NCBI GenBank assembly: GCA_022925895.1
Contig: JAKSYS010000079.1
Span: 62,001-126,000 of the forward strand
DNA: 64,000 nt
Direction of reading: 5' to 3'
Source: Fragilaria crotonensis
Taxonomy: Eukaryota; Bacillariophyta; Fragilariophyceae; Fragilariales; Fragilariaceae
The position numbers and the translations under genes were made by a program. The notes below the pieces were generated by a model that searched no databases, was not told where the DNA came from, and worked only from the letters and a program-made list of their open reading frames with translations. Positions 1-11,442 of this stretch are shown here, in pieces. Numbering within the stretch: position 1 is the first letter of the stretch; every line of letters starts with the position of its first letter.

Positions 1-2
1 CA

Positions 3-350
3 CTAAAAGGACACGAGGGACTCATTTTGTCGCTCAAATTCAACAGGGATGGAGACTTGCTGGCTTCAACCTCGGACGATCGATCGGTACGTTTATGGAG
101 CATCCTCCATGGCTCGGAAGGAGCCTTACTTTGGGTCGCTTGGGGTGACACTGCTCGAGTATGGGATGTTGCATTCTCGGCGTCGCATGGCATTGTGAGT
201 TCAGGAGAGGATGGTACAGCTCGACTCTGGGACATACACGATGGATATGAGCGTGCCATCTTCCGAAATTACGTCTCGCACTCTCTGTGGCGCGTCGACG
301 TGTGTGATGAACTCCGTCATGTATGCTTTCAGTGGCTATGTCTGCTCTGA
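3..350 (+). CDS. Partial WD40-repeat protein, WDR6-like
   Basis: The frame is already open at the left edge (LKGHEGLILSLKF...), so the gene begins outside the window. Two WD40 blades are visible: one ending DDRSVRLW and one ending SGEDGTARLWD. The context HTARVWDVAF-like ... GIVSSGEDGTARLWD ... SLWRVDVC resembles WDR6/Rtt10, the WD40 partner of a tRNA 2'-O-methyltransferase; that family assignment is from memory. Similarity stops near position 330 and the frame closes at 350. No clear continuation blade follows, so the remainder is either behind an intron I could not place or lost. A host gene fragment or pseudogene is equally possible. Confidence 0.55.
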   Translation, partial: LKGHEGLILSLKFNRDGDLLASTSDDRSVRLWSILHGSEGALLWVAWGDTARVWDVAFSASHGIVSSGEDGTARLWDIHDGYERAIFRNYVSHSLWRVDVCDELRHVCFQWLCLL

Positions 351-1685
351 TATTGGGACTTCTCACGAGAGCCACGACCATGGAACCACGTATGCTGGGA
401 ATGATTTCCCGGTCAGCAAAGTCCTCTGACGAACGAACCATGGCCATGTATTTGTTGTCCGTTCTTATCGTGAACTGTGCTGCCACCGAGACCATCCGAG
501 GGTCGTCGAGGTTCTGATGGACTCCCCGTGGCTTTCCATCCTTTGCGCCAAAACAGTGATTCTGTGTGTTGGCCTTCAGCGTACTTCGCCGGCTCGGATT
601 CAGGATTGCTCTTTAGCTGATACTTGTCCTTTCTTTGTGATCAATCTTACTTCACCAATTCATATCCTTTGAGTAAACTGATGGATATGTGTTTTCATGA
701 AAGCGATGACGGTTCCGCGTTCAAGCTCGGCGAACTCAAGGCCCTTGTTCGTATTACTTTCGAACACCGCTTGATGTCACGTCGTAGAGAAGCCGAAATT
801 GAGGGGGTTATTCAACAGTCTAAGAGTGCTGATACTTTGGGGCCTTATGGGCCGTACCGCATATTGGGACCTATGCGATGCGTCATACAAGATGATGAGC
901 GTCCTGCGTGTCGAGAAATGGAGACTTTTTTGATAATAATGCAGATGACGATGACATAGCGAACATGCACAATCACTCTAAAAAAGACGACATGTTGCCA
1001 GCCATTTACTCCATTACGACAAGTTGTTGCTGTCACTTTAGACTCTGTTTTGGACGGAGCTAAAATCATTGACGTCTACCGCAAGGAATATAGTCGTTCC
1101 CACGTACTTCAAGAATTTCACGATGGTAGCCGAATCAGTGGTTTCTGCGGAATTCTACTAACGAAGCAGCATATTGTGGTACGAAAGGAAGACATCACCT
1201 CAGTATAGGCAGCCATGTGTCTCGCCGGACGCAACCATTAGTGTTGCCTGCAACATCATCCAATCACGGAATTCGCAGAAGTCGAGTAGAATTGCGTTAC
1301 TTTGCTAAGACCCAGATCTGGCGATATGAGCTTTATATGAAGGCAAAACCGTCCCCCTCGTGGCTAGGGTTTTAGGAAACATCACATGGAAGAATACATT
1401 GGAACAAAGACTGATATTTCAAACCTCCCATGGAACTATTACAGTGGGCAGTGGCAAAGTGGAAAGTATTTACTCTGATGCAGCGCCAGGAGCTACAACA
1501 GCATGCACATTATGGAGTTGACAACCCTTTTGACTTCGTTAAGTTCCAAGATGTTTGTTGAGTACAGTAAACAAATTCGATGTAACGCAATTTGGCTATT
1601 GAATTGGAGCATCTCACGATACCAATCTGGAATATGCATAGGGGCAACACACAAGGATGTAGCAACTGGTGAAGAGGTGCCACCA
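351..1685. other. Region without a supportable gene
   Basis: Short open frames occur (for example 624-959 on the plus strand, 111 codons, containing FHESDDGSAFKLGELKALV), but none has a recognisable domain. The stretch may hold decayed continuation of the WD40 gene or an unrelated remnant. It lies just downstream of the stop of the minus-strand gene at 1686. Confidence 0.3.
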
Positions 1686-3962
1686 CTAACCGGGTGGAGA
1701 GACGCCAGTGGTTGGTGCAGCGACGGGAGGAGAGCTGCCGCCACCAGTTCCCGGTGGAAGAGTCCCATCAACACAAAGGCAGACACCAATCAAATTTGGA
1801 AGGACCGGACAGTTTTCTAATGCAACTCGGCCTTCTAGGCCAGCCTGTTGCAAATCTCCACAAGGGACGGGGTCAAAACCTGGAAATGCAAAGATGGCAT
1901 CAGGTGCTGAAACGACCTTGCCATCTCCGCAAACTGAACACCCTTGGGCATTGGAAGCGCCACCAGTGGTTGGAGCAGCGACTGGTGGAGAGGTGCCAGT
2001 GGTTGGTGCAGCGACGGGAGGAGAGCTGCCGCCACCAGTTCCCGGAGGAAGGGTGCCATCAACACAAAGGCAGACACCAATCAAACCTGAAAGGGCCGGA
2101 CAATTTTCTAATGGAACTTGGCCTTCTAGGCCAGCCTGTTGCAAATCTCCACAAGGGACGGGGTCAAAACCTGGAAATGCAAAGATGGCATCAGGTGCTG
2201 ACACGACCTTGCCATCTCCGCAAACGGAACACCCTTGGGCATTGGAAGCGCCACCAGTGCTTGGTGCAGCGACTGGTGGAGAGGTGCCAATTGGTGCAGC
2301 GACTGGAGGAGAGCTGCCGCCACCAGTTCCCGGAGGAAGGGTGCCATCAACACAAAGGCAGACACCAATCAAACCTGAAAGGGCCGGACAATTTTCTAAT
2401 GGAACTTGGCCAACTAGGCCAGCCTGTTGCAAAACTCCACAAGGGACGGGGTCAAAACCTGGAAATGCAAAGATGGCATCAGGTGCTGAAACGACCTTGC
2501 CATCTCCGCAAACTGAACACCCTTGGGCATTGGAAGCGCCACCAGTGGTTGGAGCAGCGACTGGAGGAGAGCTGCCGCCACCAGTTCCCGGAGGAAGGGT
2601 GCCATCAACACAAAGGCAGACACCAATCATATTTGGAAGGACCGGACAAATTTCTAATGGAACTTGGCCAACTAGGCCAGCCTGTTGCAAAACTCCACAA
2701 GGGACGGGGTCAAAACCTGGAAATGCAAAGACGGCATCAGGTGCTGAAACAACCTTGCCATCTCCGCAAATGGAACACCCTTGGCTAGTGGAAGTGCCAC
2801 CAGTGTTTGGTGCAGCGATTGGTGGAGAGGTGCCAGTGGTTGGTGCAGCGACGGGAGGAGAGCTGCCGCCACCAGTTCCCGGTGGAAGAGTACCATCAAC
2901 ACAAAGGCAGACACCAATCATATTTGGAAGGACCGGACAAATTTCTAATGGAACTTGGCCAACTAGGCCAGCCTGTTGCAAATCTCCACAAGGGACGGGG
3001 TCAAAACCTGGAAATGCAAAGATGGCATCAGGTGCTGAAACAACCTTGCCATCGCCGCAAATGGAACACCCTTGGCTAGTGGAAGTGCCATCAGTGCTTG
3101 GTGCAGCGATTGGTGGAGAGGTGCCAGTGGCTGGTCGAGGCGTGCCAGTTGTTGGCGCAGCTACTTGTCCGGCGATGGGAGGAGAGCTGCTGGGGGGCTT
3201 TGTAATTGGTGCCTTGGAGGGGAGAGCCGTTGTTGGGTTGGGAGTGGTGGGCGCATCAGTATTTGGAACCGGGGTGGGAGGCGCCGCAGTTGGATAGGGG
3301 GTGGATGGCGCCGCGATACTTGGGTATAGAGTGGGGTAAATCACTGCAGTACTGCTAGCTGCAGATGGTGGTCGATTGACGAGTACAAGTAATAGTACAA
3401 CCACCGCACAAACCAGACCGCATGCGAACAAGTTACCCCCCAAAGAAACCCATCGATGTTGGTACCAAGTCATTCTGAGGTATTGGGCCTCGGCGACCAT
3501 CATCGTTTCCTCCTCGTTTCCATCTGGGACTCGTTGGTATTCCACAGTATACAACCCGCTTTCAGCTCCTACGCGACTGCTATCGTGCGCACCGGTGTAT
3601 GCTCCTGCGGACTTTGCCACACCATCTTTCTGCGTGGATTCTTCATGTGAAAAACGTCTGATGGTATCATATAAAGTAATTGGAGACCCGAATGTCCGAC
3701 TTGTTGCAGGGAGGTGAGATGATCGAACGGGAAATGCTCCGGGAGCGGTGTCGTGATAGCTTGCAAAAACATCTGGAAGCCTTTCTAACGAGTCTACTGT
3801 TTGTGACCCGGGTGGAGACATTGTTTCGTTCGGTGGTGCATGTTCCACTTTCTTCTCATTGTCAACAACCTTTGATTCTGGAGGTAACACCAGGGACGTG
3901 CGGAAAAGTTTCTTATAAACACGAGCGCTCGAGGTTTTGGCGTCATAACCTTTCAGCCCCAC
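1686..3962 (-). CDS. Single-pass membrane protein with five diatom Cys-rich repeats
   Basis: An uninterrupted 758-residue frame. Residues 1 to about 170 are hydrophilic and probably cytosolic. A membrane segment follows at about 172-195 (FACGLVCAVVVLLLVLV). Next comes a Pro/Thr/Ala-rich stalk (PTLYPSIAAPSTPYPTAAPP...) and five copies of a roughly 65-residue module. Each module has six cysteines, GCS(I/V)CGDGKVVSAPDA, then PCG, then CP, then VCLCVDG, and modules are joined by linkers of the SSPPVAAPTTG type. I recognise the module from many secreted or surface diatom proteins of unknown function. It probably displays the repeats outside the cell on a mucin-like stalk. The modules are nearly identical at DNA level, implying recent amplification or gene conversion. 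The molecular role is unknown. Confidence 0.85.
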   Translation of the reverse strand: MGLKGYDAKTSSARVYKKLFRTSLVLPPESKVVDNEKKVEHAPPNETMSPPGSQTVDSLERLPDVFASYHDTAPGAFPVRSSHLPATSRTFGSPITLYDTIRRFSHEESTQKDGVAKSAGAYTGAHDSSRVGAESGLYTVEYQRVPDGNEEETMMVAEAQYLRMTWYQHRWVSLGGNLFACGLVCAVVVLLLVLVNRPPSAASSTAVIYPTLYPSIAAPSTPYPTAAPPTPVPNTDAPTTPNPTTALPSKAPITKPPSSSPPIAGQVAAPTTGTPRPATGTSPPIAAPSTDGTSTSQGCSICGDGKVVSAPDAIFAFPGFDPVPCGDLQQAGLVGQVPLEICPVLPNMIGVCLCVDGTLPPGTGGGSSPPVAAPTTGTSPPIAAPNTGGTSTSQGCSICGDGKVVSAPDAVFAFPGFDPVPCGVLQQAGLVGQVPLEICPVLPNMIGVCLCVDGTLPPGTGGGSSPPVAAPTTGGASNAQGCSVCGDGKVVSAPDAIFAFPGFDPVPCGVLQQAGLVGQVPLENCPALSGLIGVCLCVDGTLPPGTGGGSSPPVAAPIGTSPPVAAPSTGGASNAQGCSVCGDGKVVSAPDAIFAFPGFDPVPCGDLQQAGLEGQVPLENCPALSGLIGVCLCVDGTLPPGTGGGSSPPVAAPTTGTSPPVAAPTTGGASNAQGCSVCGDGKVVSAPDAIFAFPGFDPVPCGDLQQAGLEGRVALENCPVLPNLIGVCLCVDGTLPPGTGGGSSPPVAAPTTGVSPPG
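1740..3130. repeat. Five tandem DNA repeats, unit about 245-295 bp
   Basis: These are the coding repeats of the minus-strand membrane protein. Landmarks such as caccagttcccgg(a/t)gg and acaagggacggggtcaaaac recur at about 1.74, 2.03, 2.33, 2.58 and 2.87 kb. Unit length varies because linkers gain or lose PPVAAPTTG-type blocks. Identity between units is very high, with only scattered substitutions. The lack of stops on the opposite strand creates long spurious plus-strand frames here. Confidence 0.9.
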
Positions 3963-5052
3963 CGTTGATGGCAGTTACGATTTCAACGACAATAGAGAGA
4001 GGCTGGCGTCGTGAATCGCATGCACGCTGGCCTGGCCCTTGCCAAATAATATTTGTTAAGAAGAAAATGTCGTTAGAAATATTTCTTAAGAAGTCCATGA
4101 AAATTTTAAGAAAACTTAAGAAGCGAACGTCATTAGAATATTTTAATTAAAACCAAAACCTTCCGGAGAAATATCTCTTAAGAAAGAAGCTTAGTACAAA
4201 ACAACACGTAAGGCTTACGAGGCAACGCTACTTTTGACTCGGAGTACAAGTACGTGTACCTCGTATGCATACCTGGTGGCACTATTACTACATGGAGTGC
4301 AGACTACGGTACCGGTAGAATCGAAGATCGCACGCACGAGCTACCAGGCATACTGTGACTTTGATTGTTTCGAAGCCGTTGAACGAAACACTTCCAAAGA
4401 GGTCGTAGTTTTCGAAGGAAAAACGCGAATCTTGCTCGCGAGCTAAATCGGGATTTTCAGTGTACCCGAAGTACTTCCTGTAACGTAAGAGGTCGCATTT
4501 AAGAGAACAAAACCAGCAATCGTTGCTGAGGACAAGCACTGTTGTACCTGGTACATCGAAAATCTTCCACAACAACGAATCGGAGCGCTATTCGCGGCAT
4601 TATGTTTGCATCCTTGATCGTTTGATCATATGCCTTCGTTCCCGACACTTCCATCATCGTTGTCCTCCTCCATCAGTACAATTGGCTGGTGATACCTTGT
4701 CCCTTCTGACAGTGAGTTGCTATCTGATGAAATTTTATCATCCTTCTTGCTGGTCCAGCAATAATCATCTTTCTCGAACGAATGTACCGGAAGGTACAGT
4801 ACGTTTCGCACCAAAATGCCCGTATATGGTTGCTTGTTGTTATCGTGGTTTACAGACACCGACAGCAAGAGTAAAGTCCATGCTGACACCAGCAAGAATT
4901 TGCTGTTGTTGAATGCCTATGGGGTACTCAACGTCATGGTGGCTGGCATGTTCCTGTGGTCAGCTGTTGTACCGACTAGCACTGTTTCTAACTATGTCCT
5001 CATCTTGCAGACTACTTTGATCAACCACTTAGCCCCTAGCATGATGTTGTTT

Positions 5053-5575
5053 GGAGGCTTCGAACAGAACAGCCATCTATCATCTTCAGTCTCTGCTCTT
5101 TCGCAGGCGCCCTTTTAATCGAGGTCGTGGCCTGTGCTAGAAAAGCTGAAATGGCAGTGGTTTCCTTCTGTCCGACAGCACCACCAGTCAGCATGTTAGC
5201 ATCACGGTGCCCAAGTAGGACACATGCAGTAGCTATCATTCCTTGACTGCTGTTCTTTCTTTCAGTTTCTAGTGCTGTCTGTTTGGAGTTGTCCGCATGG
5301 TATGTGGTTAGTTGCTGATGCACCTTTTTTCTGTTCTCAACTCAGACTCACAGCCTTTTCATCATTGTCTGAAGACAACTCCGGTAAATTCTCCTAGCCT
5401 CTAGTAAAATCATGGGATGCTTTACTTTGCTGCATTTGATCTTGTTCGGAGGCTTCGAACAGAACGGCCATCTATCATCTTCAGTCTCTGCTCTTTCGCA
5501 GGCGCCCTTTTAATCGAGGTCGTGGCCTGTGCTAGAAAAGCTGAAGTGGTAGTGGTTTGCTTCTGTCCGATGCCA
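5053..5575. repeat. Direct repeat pair, about 128 bp each
   Basis: Copy 1 (about 5053-5180) and copy 2 (about 5448-5575) start with ggaggcttcgaacagaac and run through ctgctctttcgcaggcgccc to gtggttt(c/g)cttctgtccga. They are 395 bp apart start to start and differ at only a few positions. They carry no recognisable domain. Confidence 0.85.
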
Positions 5576-8103
5576 CCCATCATCATCATGGTGTTTCAAA
5601 GCAAGGTTGGAACCATCCACTACTGTTGCTTGCATGCTAATGCTTCTTTGACCCTGTTCCTCGACATTGCACTTGGGGCAGTGCAGCTCCAATATATCTG
5701 CTTCTCCTCTTATGAGGTTAAATTTCAAATTGTCTTCAACAACAACAATACCATTGGCATGTTGGTCTCCCATGATGCGCCATGCATCTTTGTCTTGTAT
5801 GTCTCCCCCTGCTCAAATTCATGCTGGTTCATACTTGTACATTTTCAACTACATGATGGAGATCACGCACCTATTCTTGAATCATGACAAATATGAAGTC
5901 AGTCGTCATTTGTTTGGCAGCTAATTTACAGCAAGACACTGCAAAGGCTATCACTGATGCTGGTACCATGGTGACTCGAACCCTCAAGGAGCCTGCAGCT
6001 GCAGCTCTGGCCTTTGAGTTGCATAGATAATAAGAAGGAGGGCGTGGAATACATTCATTCTGTGACTTTAGTGGTGGCTTGCTGGATGTGAGTTGCTTGC
6101 ATGTTACAGACAATTTTTGGATGTGAAGGCGATGAGCTCCTGTGCAGTGGTGACTTGTTGATACCTTGGCTAATTATTAATATTGCAAATGCAGATGGAT
6201 GGAGTTCTGGTCTCTGGGGCTCTTACAGGCAATTGTTGCTGTCAATGACAATATGGAAGTCGCTCTGATGGGGGCTTGCCCTTGTATTCTGACCACATCA
6301 CCACTCTGCCATCTTTGCATACCACATAAGGAAAATCTCAAGATAGAGCTATTGTCAGGACCCCTTGGCGACGTGGAATCATTATGCATGACCATTACCT
6401 ACTTGTCTGCTGGTGAAGAAACCCCAAATCAATCGAGGATTTCTGACTTGTCTATCATTGGCTGGAGCAGCAGCTAGTGCAACCATTGTATGAGAATTCA
6501 GTCCCCTTTCTATCATCCAGGGGACACTGGTACAGGATCTTGTGCTTGAACCTAAAGGTGTCTATGAAGTGTTTTGATGGAGGGAGGCTCTACCAGAATA
6601 CTGTTCAAAGTTAAACAAGTTCTTGATGTTGACTTGCTCAAACAATATGGCATGATGCTGCATACCCTGAGACATCTGCACCGACGGCCGATAGCAGCAC
6701 CGCCACCTTAAGCCAAATGCTCTTACCCGAGAGTGGTGGATTTCCTCCTTGATGCAGCAGTAGTCATTGCCTTGGTATCAAGCACACCCGCACTTATACT
6801 AGTTGTCACCTCATCCCTTGTCCCTGAAGCTTTCTTGGGTTCACCTTGCTCGCTTCTGCTCTGAAATCTTCATACTAATCTTGCCCATCCATTCAATCAT
6901 TTTTGGCTGATCTTAGTCATGAGTGAGGATGTAGATGAAGCAGTCGGAACTTGGAACCATTCTTGTTCATCAGCATTAAGTTGCCCTTCCAGTTGCCTAC
7001 CGAATCCTGTATTAAAGCTGACAACATGGCGGTGGTGGGGTTTAATGTTGCTCATCATCTCCCTTGGAAGATACAACACACATGGCTTCCCTCAATTCCT
7101 TTTACTGGTTTGAAACAAATGTATTTCTGAGGAGACAGTTGAGTTTGCTGGCGATGGGAAAAGCAAGAGCATACGAGAGAGATACGACATTGATCACTTT
7201 CAATTATTTTTTGCTCGCAAACATTCGTTCGGAATGTCAAAACTTTTGGCATGAAGCTGTCGTGCATTCAGAAATGACTTTCAACGCTTTCTGCGTGACA
7301 GTCATAGGCTTTCGTTGCTGCTGGTGGTCTTCAGCGCAGAACCTAAGGCAATGCAAGAGACATCTTTCCTGCTGGAACGTGGTCTTGGAGGTAACAATCG
7401 AATCAGAAAACACTATTATGAGTGATGCTTCAGAGAACTTGACAATTCTACAGGTACTATAAAACGTAGACTTAATAGGAGATTGTGGTTGATGAAATGT
7501 GAAAGGATTTTAAGCAATTATCCTGCACAGAGGGGCATTTGGCTGATCATGACAGATGCCACTTACATTTTACGATTACTACTACTAGCTACTGTACCTA
7601 TCTAACATTGTCCATTGAGTAGACAATTTGCATCAGAAGGCAGCAGACTGTTACAACAACTGCAGCTTAGCAGGTGCATACATGTTTGTCAGTGGTTTAG
7701 TAGTAGTAGTGCATACTTAGGGGCAGCGTAGTGTCTCAGATTTGAAATCACTGACACACCGTTCCTAAATTGCCCTTGGAAGCATTTTATCAACCGTAAC
7801 AATGATAACCCCCCTCAATGAGGTATTTACAAATAATGCATGTCCCTAAAGGCCTTCATTGTTTTGTTGTTGTTGTTGTTGCTGATTCTCATATTGCGAT
7901 CGGTTTATGTGTGAACTCAGGAAACTGCCTGAAGTGCAAATGGGAACACTGTTTGTTGTGAGGAGCGACTAAAGACAGGCGGATGATAAACCCTTGACCA
8001 CGATATGCTGCACGTGAAGAAATGAGCAAACATTGGAACCATTAATATTTCCTAAGCAGTAACATAAAAGCAAATATTTTCTAGGAACATCGCTGTCAGT
8101 GAA

Positions 8104-8173
8104 AATATTTCTTAAGCAGCAAACGTAAATATTAATATTATTTAAGCAAAAATAATATAGCTTAAGAAATATT
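8104..8173. repeat. AT-rich inverted repeat with 13-bp arms
   Basis: aatatttcttaag (8104-8116) and its exact reverse complement cttaagaaatatt (8161-8173) flank 44 bp of AT-rich sequence. The same 13-mer occurs near 4079-4091. This may be one end of an old element. Confidence 0.6.
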
Positions 8174-8544
8174 GGGGAGAGCGCCAGCCAAGCCTCATCG
8201 CAAGTGTGCCAACCATTGTTTGGCACGCGTTCTATGAAATACTACAACCATCAATTTAAATAATCTATCGTTTAACGCCCCGGATGTCAGCCGTTAAATG
8301 TGTGTAAGCAGGTTTGCCGGATGTCCCAGAAGGAGCCGCCGGGATCGCCACCATGCTTGGCAAATCCGACCAAAAAAATCTTTAGCGAAGTCATCCTTGT
8401 ACCTTGTACTGGGTACTAGTACCTTGTACTTGTACCCGTGCTGACACAATTTTCAGTAATAATGGTATCCGAAAATACCAGTCTGTTCGTCGACCGTTTT
8501 GTGCCAAACACCATGTCTGAGGAGCGAAGGAGTGGGAGACGGGA

Positions 8545-9163
8545 CTATCGTTGTGTTTAAAACAAATTCAGATTTTGAATTTGTTTAAAACAGTTTTAAA
8601 CTGTTTAAAACAACATTGTTTAAAACAGCAACCGTTCACAGTAGTAAGTACTCCGGAGTACTACAGTACTCCAAGTAGTCAAGTACTCGGAGTAGACCAC
8701 CATTCAATACGGTTCAAAGCCTTGAGAACAAGAAAACAAGGATAGCCAAGATAGAAAGGAGTCCTAAGGACTAATTTGCATGAACTTATAATTGCACTTA
8801 TGCCTTACACTACTCTGCCTTGTTGCATGCAGGTTTCCCACCAACTGAATGGTATGGATCTTTTAAGTGTCCACTGACAACATCCTTTAGCCTCACCATT
8901 CTTGAATCAAAATGTAACAAATTGTCTCACATGCATCACTTAACTGATGTTATGCATTTTGATGATGTTTCAATGTATAAACAGTATAGTTATGTGATGA
9001 GCAATGAGACTTGTCGATTAAAAAAACCGCATCATAACCGTAAAACCTTAACCCTAACCTCGATTTCAATTAAACAAATTGTTTTTTTCGAAAAAAAAAG
9101 ATGTTTTAAACAGCTGTTTAAAACAGGGTGTTTTAAACAGCAATTAAACAAACACAACGATAG
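8545..9163. mobile_element. Non-autonomous TIR element (MITE A), 619 bp
   Basis: Terminal inverted repeats ctatcgttgtgttt (8545-8558) and aaacacaacgatag (9150-9163) match perfectly over 14 bp. They are flanked by the 6-bp duplication acggga (8539-8544 and 9164-9169). Both subterminal regions are packed with short palindromes of the tgtttaaaaca type. No transposase is encoded. The TIR sequence and 6-bp TSD do not match a superfamily I can name with confidence. Confidence 0.8.
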
Positions 9164-9269
9164 ACGGGACCCACTGTTCCCTCACAACCCACAAGAGCCC
9201 CCCAACGTCCGTGGGCCTTCCTTTTCGTTCACTTCCATCGATTGGGCAGATCTTCCTTTATTGGTGACA

Positions 9270-10900
9270 ACCTCAAGCGATGCAAACGAAACTCGCTACA
9301 TGCGAAACGCAAATGATGATATCTAATGCAAAACGAGTGATCCTACGAATTGGAATCGGAGCATCACTCTCGGATATTAAACCATCATGGAAGGATCTAT
9401 GTTTGATCTCATCTGGTCTATGCAAAGAGCAAATCCGATCAAACTTCATTGCATCCTCATCTGGTAAAATAATCTCTCTAACCCCTAAACTGCATTGATC
9501 ATCACTGAATAGTAGGACAATCGTTGTGCGGATTGTAATTCGTAAGCAGATCCATTGTGACATTTTTGTGCTCGGCGGCCAGGTTTTTTGGCAACTGGAA
9601 CTAACAATGATTCGGGACTGTGCGGATTGTAATTCGTAAGCAGATCCATTGTGACATTTTTGTGCTCGGCGGCCAGGTTTTTTGGCAACTGGAACTAACA
9701 ATGATTCGGGACTGTGCGGATTGTAATTCGTAAGCAGATCCATTGTGACATTTTTGTGCTCGGCGGCCAGGTTTTTTGGCAACTGGAACTAACAATGATT
9801 CGGGATGTTGAGCACAATAATCAATCGGAGCACCAAACCTTTCCATATTGTCGAGTAAATGCAACAATTCGTGAAACTTCAGAAACGTCCACGATTTGTT
9901 TTTGGACAGTGGAATGTCAGTGACACACATGGACATTAACATTTTGATGGCATTCTGAACAACCATTTTGGATTCTGCATGGTGCTGCACGGTCCAGTAT
10001 GAGGCTTGATTGAGCCATTGATCAAAACATAACATAGCCTCAAAGACGGAAATCACAGCAGGAAGGTTGGCAGCCTCTTCTGCTGCAGCTTTCTTATCAG
10101 CACTTTGTGCTCGTGCACGCTGTGTTTCAAATGTTGATTCTAAAATCAGCCATCCTTCATCATATTGTGCCAAAATCACAAACAAAAAACCAAACCCAAA
10201 CGTTCTGCTGTTGAAATTTTTGTCAAGTTTGTTATACCTTGGCTTAAATCCGTTGCAGGAAATGTTCGGCGAATTGTTGGTCGGTGTGTATTGTGAAACC
10301 GAATTGCAAGGGCATCCAATGCCGCCAACTTGCTGGGAGGGACATTTTCAAGAATCAAGAACGTGACCATTTTGATCATGCCTTTACGAAACGCATGCAT
10401 GATTTCGACCGGTGTTGCACCATATCTTCCACGAATTGGGTCGGCCATTGGAATGCTATCAAAAACATTATTCAAACGATGTTGTGACCATTGTTTTCGA
10501 GTTGCCACGTTGAGATCACGCGCAATGGATGAAATGTCTTGGGCTGAAAGCATAGAACATTGGACCTCAGGATTATCCATATTTTCATGATCAACATTGC
10601 ACGCACGACTATGTCGTTGAATACCTGCTCCATGTGACCCAAATCGACCACCAACATGTCACCTTCTTGTATGCCTTGAATGACATAAAGAATACAAGTT
10701 ATAACATCCACTTGCATGATTCCTTGTGGACCAATTGGCAATGATACATTCATTAAATTGGGACCGGCCGAAGTAAATGAACTCAACACTGCATCCAACT
10801 GGGCATGATAGTTTTGCACATTGTCACCTTGTTTCATGATATCCCCAGGCCTGTAGCTTACGACAAAACTCCTCTTTAAAAATAGTACTAAGTACTGCAT
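9270..10900 (-). mobile_element. Decayed CACTA/EnSpm-like transposase relic
   Basis: Three overlapping minus-strand frames together read as one decayed protein. 10900-10472 contains VQNYHAQLDAVL ... VDVITCILYVIQGIQEGDML. 10580-10176 contains RKQWSQHRLNNVF, GRYGATPVEIMHAFRKGM and GITNLTKISTAERLGLVF. 10185-9601 contains VILAQYDEGW, FEAMLCFDQWLN, FLKFHELLHLLDNMERFG and SLLVPVAKKPGRRAQKCHNG. I know this protein as a repeated diatom transposon ORF. The FHELLHL...MERFG block resembles the C-terminal region of TNP2-type (CACTA) transposases, but the superfamily call is tentative. It has frame changes between blocks, and a 94-bp triplication lies in the C-terminal part. Terminal repeats were not found, so true ends are unknown. 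Confidence 0.6.
9526..9805. repeat. Exact 94-bp tandem triplication
   Basis: Three head-to-tail copies begin gtgcggattgtaattcgtaa at 9526, 9620 and 9714; the last ends at about 9805. The copies appear identical by eye. The unit is not a multiple of three, so each copy shifts the reading frame of the transposase relic it lies in (the KKPGRRAQKCHNGSAYELQS stretch). Confidence 0.95.
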
Positions 10901-11390
10901 GATTTCAATTTTATGCCCTTAGATGTACACATGGACTGCAATATGAGAATCCCACCAGCAGTTAACTCAGTAACTGGGCCACACAAGTCACCCAACCATA
11001 CCATGCACTCCACAATCCAAAGTTGTTAGAAATTGATTGTTTTCATCAACAGTGGAAAGACTTGCTTGACATTTACAGACCTTATGAAAATCCATAGCCC
11101 AAGCAGAGAGGTGGATGTCAACCACAAGGAGAGACCAAACAACACAAACTCCGGAGCCCTGCCCCCCAAGCTTATCCATCCGATAAAATCCCTGGCAATA
11201 TTGCACGTTTTGGGTTTCAGATTGACAAATCGATCAACCATCCACCAGCGCCTACGGGACCAGATTGGTTTGGCACTGGCGAACCCTATCGACGGGAAGC
11301 AAACACGCGGCACCACGGCAAATCGCAATAGGTATTTGCGATTGGGTTTCTTTGTGTTCAAAGATAGCAAAGACTGAAAAAATAAGGGGA

Positions 11391-11398
11391 TATAAAAG
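11391..11398 (+). promoter_or_regulatory. TATA-like box before the LINE ORF1
   Basis: tataaaag lies about 45 bp before the first plausible ORF1 ATG at 11443. A TATA box this close would give a very short leader. This is a position and motif call only. Confidence 0.35.
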
Positions 11399-11442
11399 AG
11401 ACAGACCCATTGACAATCCATCATTCCATTTGGTATAATTTC

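Larger units (their letters stand above)
3963..8544. other. About 4.6 kb of decayed, repeat-derived sequence
   Basis: No intact gene is visible. Short plus-strand frames such as 6199-6477 (92 codons) look coherent over tens of residues but match nothing I know. The block contains an imperfect direct repeat at 5.05/5.45 kb and a (TTG)n run near 7863-7884. It is bracketed by AT-rich segments sharing the 13-mer aatatttcttaag (near 4079-4091 and 8104-8116, with an inverted copy at 8161-8173). Old transposon debris is the simplest reading. Confidence 0.45.

Noticed and set aside
1694-3297. Long plus-strand frames (364 and 529 codons) through the Cys-rich repeat gene
   Set aside because: They are shadows of the tandem coding repeats; composition is repetitive and no domain is present, whereas the minus frame has a membrane helix and ordered Cys modules.
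4060-8180. A single 4.1-kb transposon bounded by aatatttcttaag-type ends
   Set aside because: The shared 13-mer is AT-rich, both orientations occur at the right side, and no target-site duplication could be read.
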